NCBI GenBank assembly: GCA_001856825.1
Contig: ATMD01000002.1
Span: forward strand, 4-64,003
Direction of reading: 5' to 3'
DNA from: Thermoplasmatales archaeon I-plasma
GTDB lineage: Archaea; Thermoplasmatota; Thermoplasmata; Thermoplasmatales; GCA-001856825
Length of the DNA: 64,000 nucleotides
The notes under the pieces are model-generated. The model did no database searches. It saw only the letters and a program-made list of their open reading frames with translations, and was not told the origin of the DNA. How positions within the stretch are numbered: the first letter of the stretch is position 1; the number at the start of each line of letters is the position of its first letter. Position numbers and translations under genes: made by a program. Shown one piece after another: positions 23,619 through 32,482 of this stretch.

Positions 23619-24512
23619 TCAAGAAGGTGCCCGCATCCTCCCTGAAGCCAGCAGGCTTTCAAGGAATTTGCCCCTTATTTCGTCATGATTTTTTCCACTT
23701 ACAACCAGAATTATCTTTACCAGGTAGGTGTCTTTTCCAATTTCCTCCACATTACAATGGCACTCTATAATTTCCTTCATTTTTGAGGCTATTGAATCCA
23801 CATCCTCCTTGAAATTAGCATAATCAATGCTCTTCATGACTTCCGTCCTGATCTGAATCCTGTTCCTTACAGGGTTCACTGTAGTCGCTCCCTGTATCAC
23901 TATGCTGTTTGGAAGCTTGAGGATCGTTCCATCGTCTTCCAATATTGTAGTGAAATTCATGGAAATGTCGTCTACCACCCCCGATATTTTCCATCTGAAT
24001 TCGTCCCTTGAGAGAAACTTTGGAGGATAGGATGGCAACATGTACGAGTACTGCCACGAATTGAACTCAATATAGTCCCCCGGAGCAAACGGTTTAGACC
24101 ATATTAGAAGAATCCCACTGAAGAAATTCGAAAGTATTTGCTGGGCAGCCAATCCGATTATCGCACCTCCAAATGCACTGCCCAAGATGACCGAGCTTAG
24201 GTCCACTCCCAGAAGGTCCAAAATAACAAGGAGTATGATGAAGTAACCTAAAATTGATACCAGGAATACAAGTGGTTTTGCGTATTTCTTCTGTACCCTC
24301 CTTTCAAGTGTTACTAGCAGGGCCCTCAGTATTAATCGAAGGATTATGTAAAGAATCAGGCCAAAAAGTGCTGCCTGAATGATATTTGTGTATTGCGCAT
24401 AGCCTGCAGGTATGACCGATTTCGTCTTTGTGAAGAAGAAAACAAGAGCTATCATTGCCAGCCCAGTAAGAATTATCCACCACAACCGGCTCGCAATGCT
24501 TCTCTTCTCCAT
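23619..24512 (-). CDS. mscS: MscS-type mechanosensitive channel
   Basis: This 297-residue protein has hydrophobic helices at about 10-28, 40-65 and 80-100. The pore helix with small residues (ILGSAFGGAIIGLAAQQILSN, about 112-132) and the MscS beta domain (PGDYIEFN) follow. Such channels open under membrane tension to release solutes. An insert, rich in Tyr and Pro, lies within the beta domain (SWQYSYMLPSYPPKFLSRDE), unlike the compact E. coli form. The C-terminal part is a short alpha/beta domain. Confidence 0.9.
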   Translation of the reverse strand: MEKRSIASRLWWIILTGLAMIALVFFFTKTKSVIPAGYAQYTNIIQAALFGLILYIILRLILRALLVTLERRVQKKYAKPLVFLVSILGYFIILLVILDLLGVDLSSVILGSAFGGAIIGLAAQQILSNFFSGILLIWSKPFAPGDYIEFNSWQYSYMLPSYPPKFLSRDEFRWKISGVVDDISMNFTTILEDDGTILKLPNSIVIQGATTVNPVRNRIQIRTEVMKSIDYANFKEDVDSIASKMKEIIECHCNVEEIGKDTYLVKIILVVSGKNHDEIRGKFLESLLASGRMRAPS

Positions 24513-24611
24513 GATAGGGCACCAAATTATCTGATAAAAGTTTTATCGGTTTAAATCGGAGCGTGGGATTGGACTAATCAAATTAAATATTTTGATTTGA
24601 TTCATGGGAGA

Positions 24612-25256
24612 ATGGCCACTTACACCGTGACTTACAAGAAGAGCAATTTTTCAAGGAAGGAGCTACAGGACATTGCAATTTCAGTAATCACGCTTTCTGT
24701 GGCTCTATTCCTCATCATATATCGTTCTACTTTCAGGGTCAACGGTGTTCCCATAAAACTGCAGATCCTCCCTGCCCTGGGAATTGCCTTCCTAATGACT
24801 ATAACCGCCTTCCTTATACACGAGATGAGCCATAAGTTCACTGCTATACATTATGGTGCTTGGTCTGAGTTCAGGATGTGGCCAATGGGATTGGTCCTTA
24901 CTATAATTACAGGACTCATTGGGTTCCTCTTTGCACTCCCTGGCGCGGTTTATTTTGCCAGTTATAGAAATCCGATTAAGGAAGGGAAGATTGCAGTCGC
25001 CGGACCCATTGCAAACCTGGTGATGGGTGCTGTCCTGCTTCCCCTGCTACTATTTGTACCCATGACATTTGGTCCTTATGCAGCAGTTTTCTTCCTAGTA
25101 TATATAAACCTCTGGCTAGGATTGTTCAACTTACTGCCTATCCCGCCCCTAGATGGAAGTAAAGTCTTTGCCTGGAACAAGTCCTACTGGGGGATAATAT
25201 TCGGCATCGCTGCCGTCATGGTGATTTACTTCTTCCTGAATTTTGGAGTGATCTAG
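24612..25256 (+). CDS. M50-family membrane metalloprotease (compact site-2 protease)
   Basis: This 214-residue membrane protein has the zinc motif HEMSH in the first core helix and NLLPIPPLDGSK in the second. It has five or six membrane segments and no PDZ domain. Members cleave other proteins within the membrane. ATG 24612 is preferred over an upstream TTG because a TATA-like AAATATTTT lies about 27 bp before it. A larger PDZ-containing relative is at 33251-34717. Its target is unknown. Confidence 0.87.
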   Translation: MATYTVTYKKSNFSRKELQDIAISVITLSVALFLIIYRSTFRVNGVPIKLQILPALGIAFLMTITAFLIHEMSHKFTAIHYGAWSEFRMWPMGLVLTIITGLIGFLFALPGAVYFASYRNPIKEGKIAVAGPIANLVMGAVLLPLLLFVPMTFGPYAAVFFLVYINLWLGLFNLLPIPPLDGSKVFAWNKSYWGIIFGIAAVMVIYFFLNFGVI

Positions 25257-25328
25257 CTCCCTCCTGAGTTTGAAGCATTGCTAATTGTATTTATAGCCTC
25301 ATTCTTTGGAGTAAAGACCTTCCCCACT

Positions 25329-25988
25329 TTATGATTTGTCAGCCGATTCAGATTTTTCCGTGTTCCTCCTCTTTGCGAACCACCTGTAGAGGAAGTATAT
25401 GAAGAAGGCAACAATGAATATTGCAAGCAGGAACAATCCTATCTTCTCTATGATTGGAACAAGTGTATTCCACGATTTCCCTAATACATACCCTCCTGCT
25501 GCCAGCGCTGTAGACCATATAAGGGACCCAGAGAAGGTAAATATTGAAAATTTCACAATGTTCATCTTTGATACACCTGCCGGTATGCTCATATAGGACC
25601 TGAAACCAGGCACAAATCTCCCGAAGAATACAGTCCATTCTCCCTTTGCGTCAAACCACTTCTCTGTTCTCACAAGGTGCTCCTCCTTTAAGCCAACGTA
25701 CTTTCCTATGAAGAGGATCAGTGGCCTTCCACCATAAACAGAAATATAGTATAACAGAAGATTTCCTACAAACCCTCCGATGGACCCAGATAAGGCATAT
25801 AATATAAAGAGACCTAAATTGCCCGTTGAGAGGAAGCCTGCAAAGACCATTATTACTTCCGAAGGAAATGGGAGTCCTATTCCTTCCAGTACCATCAGCA
25901 GGAACACGCCTGCAGGACCCAGAGTACTCATAAGTTCAAGGGATTCTTGAATCAAGTATGAAATTAAGCCAGATATAGTGAAGACCAA
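25329..25988 (-). CDS. DedA-family membrane protein
   Basis: This is a 219-residue membrane protein of the DedA/VTT family, linked in bacteria to lipid flipping and membrane potential. The conserved FVPGFRSYMSIPAG segment (about 127-140) with its key Arg and Pro, the GLPFPSEVIMVFAG stretch and four to five helices are present. The C-terminus is charged and cytoplasmic. It stands alone between convergent and divergent neighbours. Confidence 0.9.
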   Translation of the reverse strand: MVFTISGLISYLIQESLELMSTLGPAGVFLLMVLEGIGLPFPSEVIMVFAGFLSTGNLGLFILYALSGSIGGFVGNLLLYYISVYGGRPLILFIGKYVGLKEEHLVRTEKWFDAKGEWTVFFGRFVPGFRSYMSIPAGVSKMNIVKFSIFTFSGSLIWSTALAAGGYVLGKSWNTLVPIIEKIGLFLLAIFIVAFFIYFLYRWFAKRRNTEKSESADKS

Positions 25989-26140
25989 TCTAGTTCAAAC
26001 TCGTTATGCAAACTAGTTAATAAACTTAGATTTACTAAATTGCATCCTCATTACCTCTTGCCAGTAGGATAATGCCTGCGGTTACACTTTTAATCTACTT
26101 TGCCATAGCACTGACAACTAATAGTCATCTTGGGGAAATA

Positions 26141-26758
26141 ATGAAAGTAGATATCAATGAAAGAATGATGGCCCTTAGCAGGAAGTACTCGCACTATGGA
26201 GAGGTCCATGACTACAGCAAGGACGGGAGTACTGAAGACGTGAATATTCCCTGGAACGCTGCAAAATTGATTACGCTGGAAAGGGATAGGTACAGTTGTC
26301 GGATCTGCGGCAAATCGCCAATGATATCGGAGAATAAAGGCGGGGTTGAAAGACTGCGAGTGGAGGTTGAGGTTCACCACATAATTCCCAGAATCGCCGG
26401 TGGCTCAAATTCCACAAGAAATCTCATAACCCTTTGTAAGGATTGCCACATAAAAACATTCAAAAATAACTATACTGGAATCCCGTCACTTGATATAAAA
26501 TTAGATGAGGGAGTTGAAGTATTAACAAACAGCGTCGTCCTGCTAAAGTACGGCAGCAACTGCAAGAAACACCCTATCTCTGCGTTCCATTACAGGGATA
26601 GAGACATCTTGTTGAAGGAACCACTTGATTGCGAAATCTGTGACTTTCCAAGTCTGAAGAGGGTTTATGACGTAATCTTTCAAAGAGACTTGGATATCGA
26701 GGAAATTGTAATTAAAGATAAAAATAAAAAATATAGCGTGGGAATTATTGAAAAATAA
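26141..26758 (+). CDS. HNH endonuclease-domain protein
   Basis: A central HNH domain has a zinc-binding CRICG and CKDCH pair and the catalytic HH in VEVHHIIPRIAGGSNSTRNL. The C-terminal half has another cysteine pair (CEIC). The frame is open upstream to 26072, but ATG 26141 (MKVDINERMM) follows a Shine-Dalgarno-like GGGGAA and seems the better start, giving 205 residues. HNH proteins occur in restriction, repair and mobile elements, and no partner gene is adjacent. The function is a metal-dependent nuclease by family; the biological role is open. Confidence 0.8.
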   Translation: MKVDINERMMALSRKYSHYGEVHDYSKDGSTEDVNIPWNAAKLITLERDRYSCRICGKSPMISENKGGVERLRVEVEVHHIIPRIAGGSNSTRNLITLCKDCHIKTFKNNYTGIPSLDIKLDEGVEVLTNSVVLLKYGSNCKKHPISAFHYRDRDILLKEPLDCEICDFPSLKRVYDVIFQRDLDIEEIVIKDKNKKYSVGIIEK

Positions 26759-26766
26759 AACTCCCT

Positions 26767-27189
26767 TTAGAATCTGCTTCTGAAATTTCTGTTGTTATTG
26801 AAGCTTCTCCTGGGTCTTCTATCAACCTCATCTGGTTGATATTCTTTCTCGCTCATGTCAACAGACTCATTAACTGATTCAACTGCCGTGTCTGCCTTCT
26901 TTATTGCTCCGTACTTTCCTACGTTGAGTCTCATGTGTCCCCTGACAAAGCTTACGTACCCATTTTCGACGATAATACTATCGCCGTTCTCTACCTGGCT
27001 TACTTGTTCATTCCAGAGTGACATTGTCACTTTTCCAGTCTCGTCGCCTAGGACTGCCTCGGTAACTTTTTTCTGTTCGCCATATCTTGTCTGTATGTCT
27101 TTAGCCTCGCCAACATTCAAAACTTTTGCCAAAACAGTCACTCTCTTGGATCCCTGGTTGAGATCCTTCACTTTTGTAAATTCGTCCAT
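26767..27189 (-). CDS. ssb: Single-stranded DNA-binding protein (OB fold)
   Basis: This 140-residue protein has one OB-fold domain (about 1-95) of the archaeal RPA/SSB type (KVTMSLWNEQVSQVENGDSIIVENGYVSF). It is followed by an acidic linker and a basic Arg/Asn-rich tail (RRPRRSFNNNRNFRSRF). This resembles the small SSB of Thermoplasma and Sulfolobus. It coats ssDNA in replication and repair. It converges on the HNH gene with a gap of 8 bp. Confidence 0.85.
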   Translation of the reverse strand: MDEFTKVKDLNQGSKRVTVLAKVLNVGEAKDIQTRYGEQKKVTEAVLGDETGKVTMSLWNEQVSQVENGDSIIVENGYVSFVRGHMRLNVGKYGAIKKADTAVESVNESVDMSEKEYQPDEVDRRPRRSFNNNRNFRSRF

Positions 27190-27561
27190 ATACTACCAAT
27201 CCTTTGTCTAGAGCTATTAGCTCATCATCTTCAGGTTAACGTCCTTATTAACCTTTTCCCCCTCAAAAATCAACAAGAAACCGCGCTAACCATTCTATAT
27301 CAGATAAATTCGCCAAATTGAAATCCTTTATTTATTGATTTTATGAACTGCATTAATCTACTTATATGAAAGAAGTATGAGATTCATAAATTTAACGTTT
27401 ATTAAATGTTCCAATATTCAGAATTTTCTACAATGGAATTTTTAAAATATGTGATTTTACGAATATGAATTATATTACTTCCTAGTTATTTGTAAATCCT
27501 TTAATGCAAAAAAATTAAACTTTATATATAAGTAAATCTTGAGAGAACTCGGTGAAAACTG
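27190..27561. other. AT-rich intergenic region between ssb and speH
   Basis: This 372-bp, very AT-rich stretch holds the divergent promoters of ssb and speH. Short repeats such as AAATCCTTTA (two copies near 27322 and 27494) and the inverted arms ATTTAA/TTAAAT near 27390 are visible. No ORF or RNA gene was found. There is no Orc1/Cdc6 gene nearby to support an origin. Confidence 0.4.
27511..27555 (+). promoter_or_regulatory. Strong promoter and Shine-Dalgarno of speH
   Basis: A BRE-like purine stretch and the TATA box TTTATATATA (27521-27530) are followed by a GGTGA ribosome site at 27551-27555. The GGTGA is 7 bp before the TTG start at 27562. An in-frame stop at 27553-27555 excludes any earlier start. 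Confidence 0.65.
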
Positions 27562-27951
27562 TTGTCGATAGGTATTCATCTTGTTGGTGATCTTCAGGGG
27601 GTCTCACCCGAGAAGATTTCGCACACAGATACAATGCAGGAGATCATGGAATCTGCAGTAAAATACGGAAAACTAACTAAAATTAGGTCTTACTATCACC
27701 AGTTTACCCCAAGTGGAGTAAGTGGCATCATATTGCTAGCAGAATCGCACCTCAGTTTTCATACCTGGCCGGAATACGGACTGGTAGCTTTGGATATTTT
27801 CACCTGTGGACCAACTGAAAATGCCGAATCTGCAATGGAATACATCCTGGGAAAACTGACTCCCTCCAGTATAGAATATAAAAGAATTGAAAGAGGGGTA
27901 GATTTTCCAAGGGGAAATCAGAAAGAGAAAGCGATTGAAGCTACTGCCTAG
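27562..27951 (+). CDS. speH: S-adenosylmethionine decarboxylase proenzyme
   Basis: This enzyme makes decarboxylated SAM, the aminopropyl donor for spermidine. The 129-residue prokaryotic-type proenzyme has the self-cleavage site at E61-S62 (LLAESHLSFHTWPEYG), where Ser becomes the pyruvoyl group. It also has H67 and C82 (FTCG), both needed for processing and catalysis. It starts at TTG with a GGTGA upstream. Agmatinase (30607-31450) and aIF5A, whose lysine is modified from spermidine, lie within 4 kb. Confidence 0.93.
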   Translation: MSIGIHLVGDLQGVSPEKISHTDTMQEIMESAVKYGKLTKIRSYYHQFTPSGVSGIILLAESHLSFHTWPEYGLVALDIFTCGPTENAESAMEYILGKLTPSSIEYKRIERGVDFPRGNQKEKAIEATA

Positions 27952-28454
27952 AATAGGTATTCGAGAAGGGAGGTTAATTGCAGTCCTTTCTCCCATTTCA
28001 TCATGTAGGCGCCGCTCCTAGTTACTTCCAGCTTCGGGATGATCTTTGCAAACATTCTGTACTTTCCTTCATACTCTGAATCAAACGTAAATACTCTCCA
28101 TGGGTCACCATTAACACTCTTTAGCCTGTATGCATAAAGGGGCATCACGCCAGTCTTTGAAATCATCTCTACATATTCTTCGGCTTGATCTTGAGAACGG
28201 TGAGAAGAAGAGGAGAAATTGAGCGTTCGTTCTTTTGAGCTCTTGATCTCAATAGGAATGCTCAAGTCTTGTCGGATAATTATAATGTCAAAACCGTGAC
28301 TACCGGCTGCCCTTACAACGAGAAATGGCTTTGACTTGATCCTCTTCTTAATGTCTTCCCTTATCCATCCAATCTTTCCGAGTTTGTCATCGTTTCCTGC
28401 AAGTATAAGCTTCAGCTCTCTTTCATAAACAGTTCCGTTTGCCGCGATTTCCAC
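27948..28454 (-). CDS. hjc: Holliday junction resolvase Hjc
   Basis: This is a 168-residue structure-specific nuclease that cuts four-way DNA junctions in recombination. The archaeal resolvase active site is visible: E11 (YERELK), an Asp in RAAGSHGFDIIII and the E-x-K of PIEIKSSK. The C-terminal part is longer than in minimal Hjc proteins. The gene starts 3 bp after the stop of the RFC small subunit and is cotranscribed with it. It overlaps speH tail-to-tail by 4 bp. Confidence 0.88.
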   Translation of the reverse strand: MEIAANGTVYERELKLILAGNDDKLGKIGWIREDIKKRIKSKPFLVVRAAGSHGFDIIIIRQDLSIPIEIKSSKERTLNFSSSSHRSQDQAEEYVEMISKTGVMPLYAYRLKSVNGDPWRVFTFDSEYEGKYRMFAKIIPKLEVTRSGAYMMKWEKGLQLTSLLEYLF

Positions 28455-28457
28455 CCC

Positions 28458-29411
28458 TCATTTCGCACCCTTACCATATAAGTAACCAAGAAAACTCTCA
28501 AGCTGTATTATTTCCCTTGCCCCCTCAGATATCCTGAAATCAATTTCTCCAAGGACAAAGAGAATATCGGACTTCAATTCGTCTTCAACAGGAAGATCAT
28601 ATATTACCCTATGGAATTGTTCCACAACGTCCTGTCCAGAGATCCCCTGTTTGATTACAGCGTCCTCAAGCATCGATCTTGCCTTTGAAACGTCCCCTTT
28701 CAGTGCAAGCGTCAAAACCTGGACTGCCCAGTCCTTATGAACCAGACCCGCGGCCTCGTAGATTGAGTTAACAGTTATCTTTGGGGAGTAGGTGGCTGCA
28801 ACTTGGAGCGTGTTGATCGCTTTTCTCATGTCCCCATAAGAGAGCTCTGCTATCACATCAAGGGATTTTTTCTCATACTCTATCCCTTCTTTCCTAAGTA
28901 TCTCGGCAAGCGCAGCAACAACTGCTTCAGCAGGAATAGCTTTGAACCTAAATATGGCTGTCCTCGACTGTATCGGCTCTATTATCTTAGATGAGTAGTT
29001 GCAGGATATTATGAACCTTGTTGTTCTTGTAAAATTTTCCATTGTTCTTCTTAATGCGGCCTGAGCCTCATCAGTCATATAATCTGCTTCGTCGAGGAAT
29101 AGTATTTTGAACCCAAGAGGATTTGTCGGTAAAATTCTCGAATAGTCCTTTACCGTTTCCCTCACCATCTTTATTCCCCTATCATCGGACGCATTAAGCT
29201 CAAGAAAATTCTCCTTCCATTCTTCCCCAAAGAATTCCCTTGCGAGAACAGTCGCTGCGGTTGTTTTCCCAGTTCCAGGTGGTCCCGAAAAGAGCAGATG
29301 AGGAATGTTCTTCTGCTGGATGTAGCTTTTGAGCCTTTCAGTGACAACGGTCTGGCCAATAACATCAGCTAGCCTCTTTGGCCTATACTTCTCTATCCAG
29401 ATCTCATCCAT
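28458..29411 (-). CDS. rfcS: Replication factor C small subunit
   Basis: This is a subunit of the clamp loader that places PCNA on DNA. The 317-residue AAA+ protein has Walker A GPPGTGKTT (43-51), Walker B ILFLDEADY, sensor 1 (IISCNYSSKI), an Arg-finger region QSRTAIFRF (the SRC box with Thr for Cys) and a C-terminal collar domain. The length is typical. It leads a short operon with hjc. Confidence 0.95.
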   Translation of the reverse strand: MDEIWIEKYRPKRLADVIGQTVVTERLKSYIQQKNIPHLLFSGPPGTGKTTAATVLAREFFGEEWKENFLELNASDDRGIKMVRETVKDYSRILPTNPLGFKILFLDEADYMTDEAQAALRRTMENFTRTTRFIISCNYSSKIIEPIQSRTAIFRFKAIPAEAVVAALAEILRKEGIEYEKKSLDVIAELSYGDMRKAINTLQVAATYSPKITVNSIYEAAGLVHKDWAVQVLTLALKGDVSKARSMLEDAVIKQGISGQDVVEQFHRVIYDLPVEDELKSDILFVLGEIDFRISEGAREIIQLESFLGYLYGKGAK

Positions 29412-29508
29412 TTCCTCTGGTAATCATAGTTTACGAATAAATAACCTTTCTTGGATTGAACTAAGAAGGATTTTATATTCCAAATCATTTTCCTGAAAGG
29501 TAATATAA

Positions 29509-30024
29509 ATGGTAAGAAAGCCGGGAAGGATGTACAGGAAGATCACCGGGCCAGCATATACGAAAAGGGAATACATGGGAGGAGTTCCAGCATCAAGGAT
29601 ACAACAGTACGTTGCTGGTGACATTAATGGAAATTACGACGTAGAGCTGCGTCTGGTTGCAGAAGAATCCTGCCAGATCCGGCATACCGCTCTTGAGGCA
29701 GCCAGGGTAAAATCCAACAGGCTGCTCATAAGGGATTTCGGAGAGAAAGGTTACTTTATGAGAGTTAGGCCATTCCCCCACCACGTCATAAGGGAGCATA
29801 AGATGGCAACGGGTGCTGGGGCAGACAGAATATCGAGTGGAATGAGTTTGGCGTTTGGACGCCCAGTAGGCACAGCTGCCAGAGTAAAGAGAGGTTCTAC
29901 AATTCTAATAGTTAGGATCCCAAAATCCGGAATGGACAGGGCAAAGGAAGCACTAAGAATGGCTTCCCATAAGATACCGACACCTTCAAGGGTGGACGTT
30001 ATAGATCTGACTAATCCGTCCTGA
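29509..30024 (+). CDS. rpl10e: 50S ribosomal protein L10e (uL16)
   Basis: This 171-residue protein has the L10e/uL16 sequence from MVRKPGRMYRKITG onward, including FGEKGYFMRVRPFPHHVIREHKMATGAGADR, the segment near the peptidyl transferase centre. A TTTTATATT promoter lies about 35 bp upstream. The last 14 bp overlap the convergent DUF835 gene. Confidence 0.97.
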   Translation: MVRKPGRMYRKITGPAYTKREYMGGVPASRIQQYVAGDINGNYDVELRLVAEESCQIRHTALEAARVKSNRLLIRDFGEKGYFMRVRPFPHHVIREHKMATGAGADRISSGMSLAFGRPVGTAARVKRGSTILIVRIPKSGMDRAKEALRMASHKIPTPSRVDVIDLTNPS

Positions 30025-30610
30025 TTTTAATAGTGTTCTTGAATTCCTTCTCGATTAGCGAAAGCTCTGCCTTCCCCATAGTATTCTTGTTCAGAGAAAG
30101 GATGAAAATTCCCTTCCTATCCAGGACTTTATCCTTAAGGACGGTCAGGAAACGGATGACGTTCTGAACAGAGTTAGAAGTGGAAAAGATGTAATCAAGG
30201 CAATCAATGTACAATACCCCTCTTTCTGTAAAATTGTTTATCACAAATTCCTGAATCTGGCTGAGCTGGGCTGGATTAAAGCCACCTAGAGATTCTTCAT
30301 AGGTAATAGGAGCAAATTTTACATTCTTAAATGAAGCTATATTGCTCTTGGTGTCCCTGCTCATGACTATTAAAGGGACGCCCTGCTCCGCTATTCCAGA
30401 TACGATCTCCATTCCCTTGGTGTTTCTCTTCTCATACACTAAATACGTCTCTCCGTAAACCAGCTTGATTGCTGTCTCGTCATTCTCACCTTGACTTTCC
30501 CTTTCAAGCCTGTTTATGAACTCTTCGCTGATTCCGTAGGACCTTGCAACATTAATTGCGAATTTTAGCCCGTCCTTGTAGCCTTCCTTGTACACTTTAT
30601 TATCGTTCAT
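30011..30610 (-). CDS. DUF835-domain protein
   Basis: This 199-residue protein has a DUF835 domain (about 50-195), an alpha/beta fold reminiscent of RecA/KaiC-like ATPases but without a Walker A loop, with the conserved YIDCLDYIFSTSN segment. A short helical N-terminus precedes it. Some archaeal relatives are fused to signalling domains; this one is free-standing. Its start overlaps the agmatinase stop (ATGA), so it belongs to the aIF5A-speB transcription unit. Its function is unknown. Confidence 0.82.
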   Translation of the reverse strand: MNDNKVYKEGYKDGLKFAINVARSYGISEEFINRLERESQGENDETAIKLVYGETYLVYEKRNTKGMEIVSGIAEQGVPLIVMSRDTKSNIASFKNVKFAPITYEESLGGFNPAQLSQIQEFVINNFTERGVLYIDCLDYIFSTSNSVQNVIRFLTVLKDKVLDRKGIFILSLNKNTMGKAELSLIEKEFKNTIKIRTD

Positions 30611-31450
30611 TTCCTTGGCATTTCTAGATAAGAAACAACTTCTTGAATGATTCGTGCAGCAAGCATGGAGGTGTTGCCGTTATCAAATAATGGTGTTATC
30701 TCATTAACATCAAGCCCAATCAGGTTGTTTCCGACAGAGTCAAGAATATCCATTACAACCATTGGATTAAGACCGAAAGGCTCAGGCGTTCCAACCCCAG
30801 GGGCAAAAGCAGGGTCAAAACCATCAAAATCTATGGATAAGTAAACGGAGGATTTGCAGAATTCGTTGAGAAAAGCTTTTAATTTCCTGCGATCCTCATT
30901 TACCTCGAAACTGGTAAAGTACTTCTGCGTACCCTCCTTAATTTCCTCTGGTGAAACTGATCGGATTCCTATAGATACAACATTATCCTTTCCGACCACT
31001 TCGCTAACCCTTCTGGCGACACACGCGTGAGACAACTTGTCCCCCATATATGAGTCCCTGTAATCTGTATGTGCGTCTATGAATATTACCTTGCTCTTGA
31101 TTCTCTTGATAGCTCCGTAAGTTATACTGTGTTCCCCTCCCATCATTATCGGGAATTTGTTGTCTGAAACTATTCCGTCCACGACAGAGTATACCTCTTC
31201 AGTCATCTCTTCCGGTTTATGATATTCGTCTAAATCCCCCAAATCATATACGCCTGAATTCTTGGTATCTACCCCCCTGTAGATCGAATAACTCTCCATA
31301 TTGTAGGAGGCCTTCCGTATTTCATTCGGGGCTAGCTAGCTTTGCCCCTGATCTGAAAGATACAGTAGAATCGAAAGGAACTCCGAAAACTACGTATCGA
31401 GAATCTTCGTAGCTGTCAGATGAGTCACAAAACTTCAGACGAGAGGGCAT
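30607..31450 (-). pseudogene. speB: Agmatinase, frameshifted by a 4-bp tandem duplication
   Basis: Agmatinase makes putrescine from agmatine. The downstream frame (30607-31299) encodes 230 residues with the binuclear manganese motifs GGEHS, DAHTDYRD and SIDFDGFDP, but lacks the usual first 55 or so residues. These are encoded just upstream in another frame, from ATG 31450 (MPSRLKFCDSSDSYED, then VVFGVPFDSTVSFRSGAKL). The frames part at GCTAGCTAGC (31331-31340). Removing one CTAG unit restores one frame reading GAKLAPNEIRKASYNMESYS, which fits the family. The ATG abuts the aIF5A stop. Either the gene is inactive, or a shortened protein is made from ATG 31299, or the duplication is an artefact. 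Confidence 0.85.
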
Positions 31451-31837
31451 CTAAACCCGCATCAGCCTTCTCTTTCCCATTGATTCCCAGTATTCAACCT
31501 CGACTCCGCTGGCAGCTCTGTCCTTGAATTCATCTGGGATAGGAATACTAAATTGCTCGAATGTCTCCATGTCCATGAAAAGTCCTTCATTTTGTGATAT
31601 GCTTAGTATCTGCGCTGTCTTCTTTTCTATTATGGGCACCTTGACCTTGTGTTTAGTTGGATAAACTACACTCCTTTTCTGGTTGTCAAAGATACCTATT
31701 GCAACAATTCTCGCCTTGGCTTCGCCATGTTTCCCCGGTTTGGAAGTTGTGATTTCTACTATTTTGCACGGCTCATCATCTATAAGAATGTACTTGTTTT
31801 CCTTTAATTCCCTGACCTCTTGATCTTGCCAAGTCAT
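31451..31837 (-). CDS. eif5a: Translation factor aIF5A
   Basis: This is the archaeal homologue of eIF5A/EF-P, which helps ribosomes through poor sequences such as polyproline. Lys36 in [12 protein letters not shown] is the residue modified to (deoxy)hypusine using spermidine. The 128-residue length and two-domain SH3/OB layout fit. A TATA element CATATATATAAA at about 31863-31873 (minus strand) drives it. Agmatinase follows without a gap, linking polyamine supply to the factor that needs it. Confidence 0.96.
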   Translation of the reverse strand: MTWQDQEVRELKENKYILIDDEPCKIVEITTSKPGKHGEAKARIVAIGIFDNQKRSVVYPTKHKVKVPIIEKKTAQILSISQNEGLFMDMETFEQFSIPIPDEFKDRAASGVEVEYWESMGKRRLMRV

Positions 31838-31907
31838 TTATTATCTCTGGTTAAAGATAGTGCTTTATATATATGTTGGGGATTCAACACGGCTAAGGAC
31901 ACTCCAA

Positions 31908-32018
31908 ATGAGTGAAGGTAAAACAGAGATTAAGAAATTTGATTTAATGCATGAAAAGAGAGTCCGTACAGGCTTATTCATGGCCATAATATTAATCGAA
32001 TTCACAATGAATTTTTGA
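31908..32018 (+). CDS. Possible 36-residue membrane microprotein
   Basis: This short ORF lies in the 293-bp gap between aIF5A and the DsrE gene. A charged first half (MSEGKTEIKKFDLMHEKRVR) precedes a hydrophobic second half (TGLFMAIILIEFTMNF). A TATA-like element at 31863-31873 reads in both directions and lies about 35-45 bp upstream. Translation is unproven, and chance occurrence cannot be excluded. Confidence 0.25.
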   Translation: MSEGKTEIKKFDLMHEKRVRTGLFMAIILIEFTMNF

Positions 32019-32130
32019 GACTGTACAGTTGAGGGATTCATTGAAATTACCATGGGAAGTCCTTAGAAAACGAATTGTAGCTGGTGGGGTTACAGCTATG
32101 CTCTTATATTAAATTCAATGATGCTTTCAC

Positions 32131-32472
32131 ATGACGAAGGTACTTTACCTGGTAATGAGTGGCGAAGAGGCGCCTACAAGATTTGATACTGCGATATATT
32201 CTGCAATGAAACTAAATGAAGAGAAGAGATTCGAAAGCCTAAAGGTTCTGTTCTTTGGGGAGAGTGAGATACTCCTAGCGAAGGCTACCGGCCAGAGAGC
32301 TGAGTACCTGAAGACGCTCATAGAAAGGGGAGTAATTGATTCGGCCTGTGTTGGAGTAGCGAAAAGCAGGGATATTGCAGTCGAAATACAACAGAAAGGA
32401 GTGAGCTTAGAAAATTACAGAGACAGAATTGCTCACTACATATCAGAAGGATTTACAGTCATATCCTTTTGA
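32131..32472 (+). CDS. DsrE-family protein
   Basis: This 113-residue protein has the DsrE/F-like fold (MTKVLYLVMSGEEAPTRFDT, VLFFGESEILL). The family includes sulfur-relay proteins and many small archaeal proteins of unknown role. The only cysteine is C74 in DSACVGVAK, not at the position known from sulfur carriers, so sulfur transfer is uncertain. It stands alone, convergent with the OsmC gene. Confidence 0.8.
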   Translation: MTKVLYLVMSGEEAPTRFDTAIYSAMKLNEEKRFESLKVLFFGESEILLAKATGQRAEYLKTLIERGVIDSACVGVAKSRDIAVEIQQKGVSLENYRDRIAHYISEGFTVISF

Positions 32473-32482
32473 TATTGGGGCT

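Noticed and set aside
27211-27561. AT-rich region as a chromosomal replication origin
   Set aside because: No Orc1/Cdc6 gene nearby and no ORB-like G-rich repeats. The AT richness is explained by two divergent promoters.
30607-31450. Programmed +1 frameshifting of agmatinase at a TGA, like eukaryotic antizyme
   Set aside because: The junction is fully explained by a CTAG tandem duplication. There is no slippery site or stimulatory structure that I can see.
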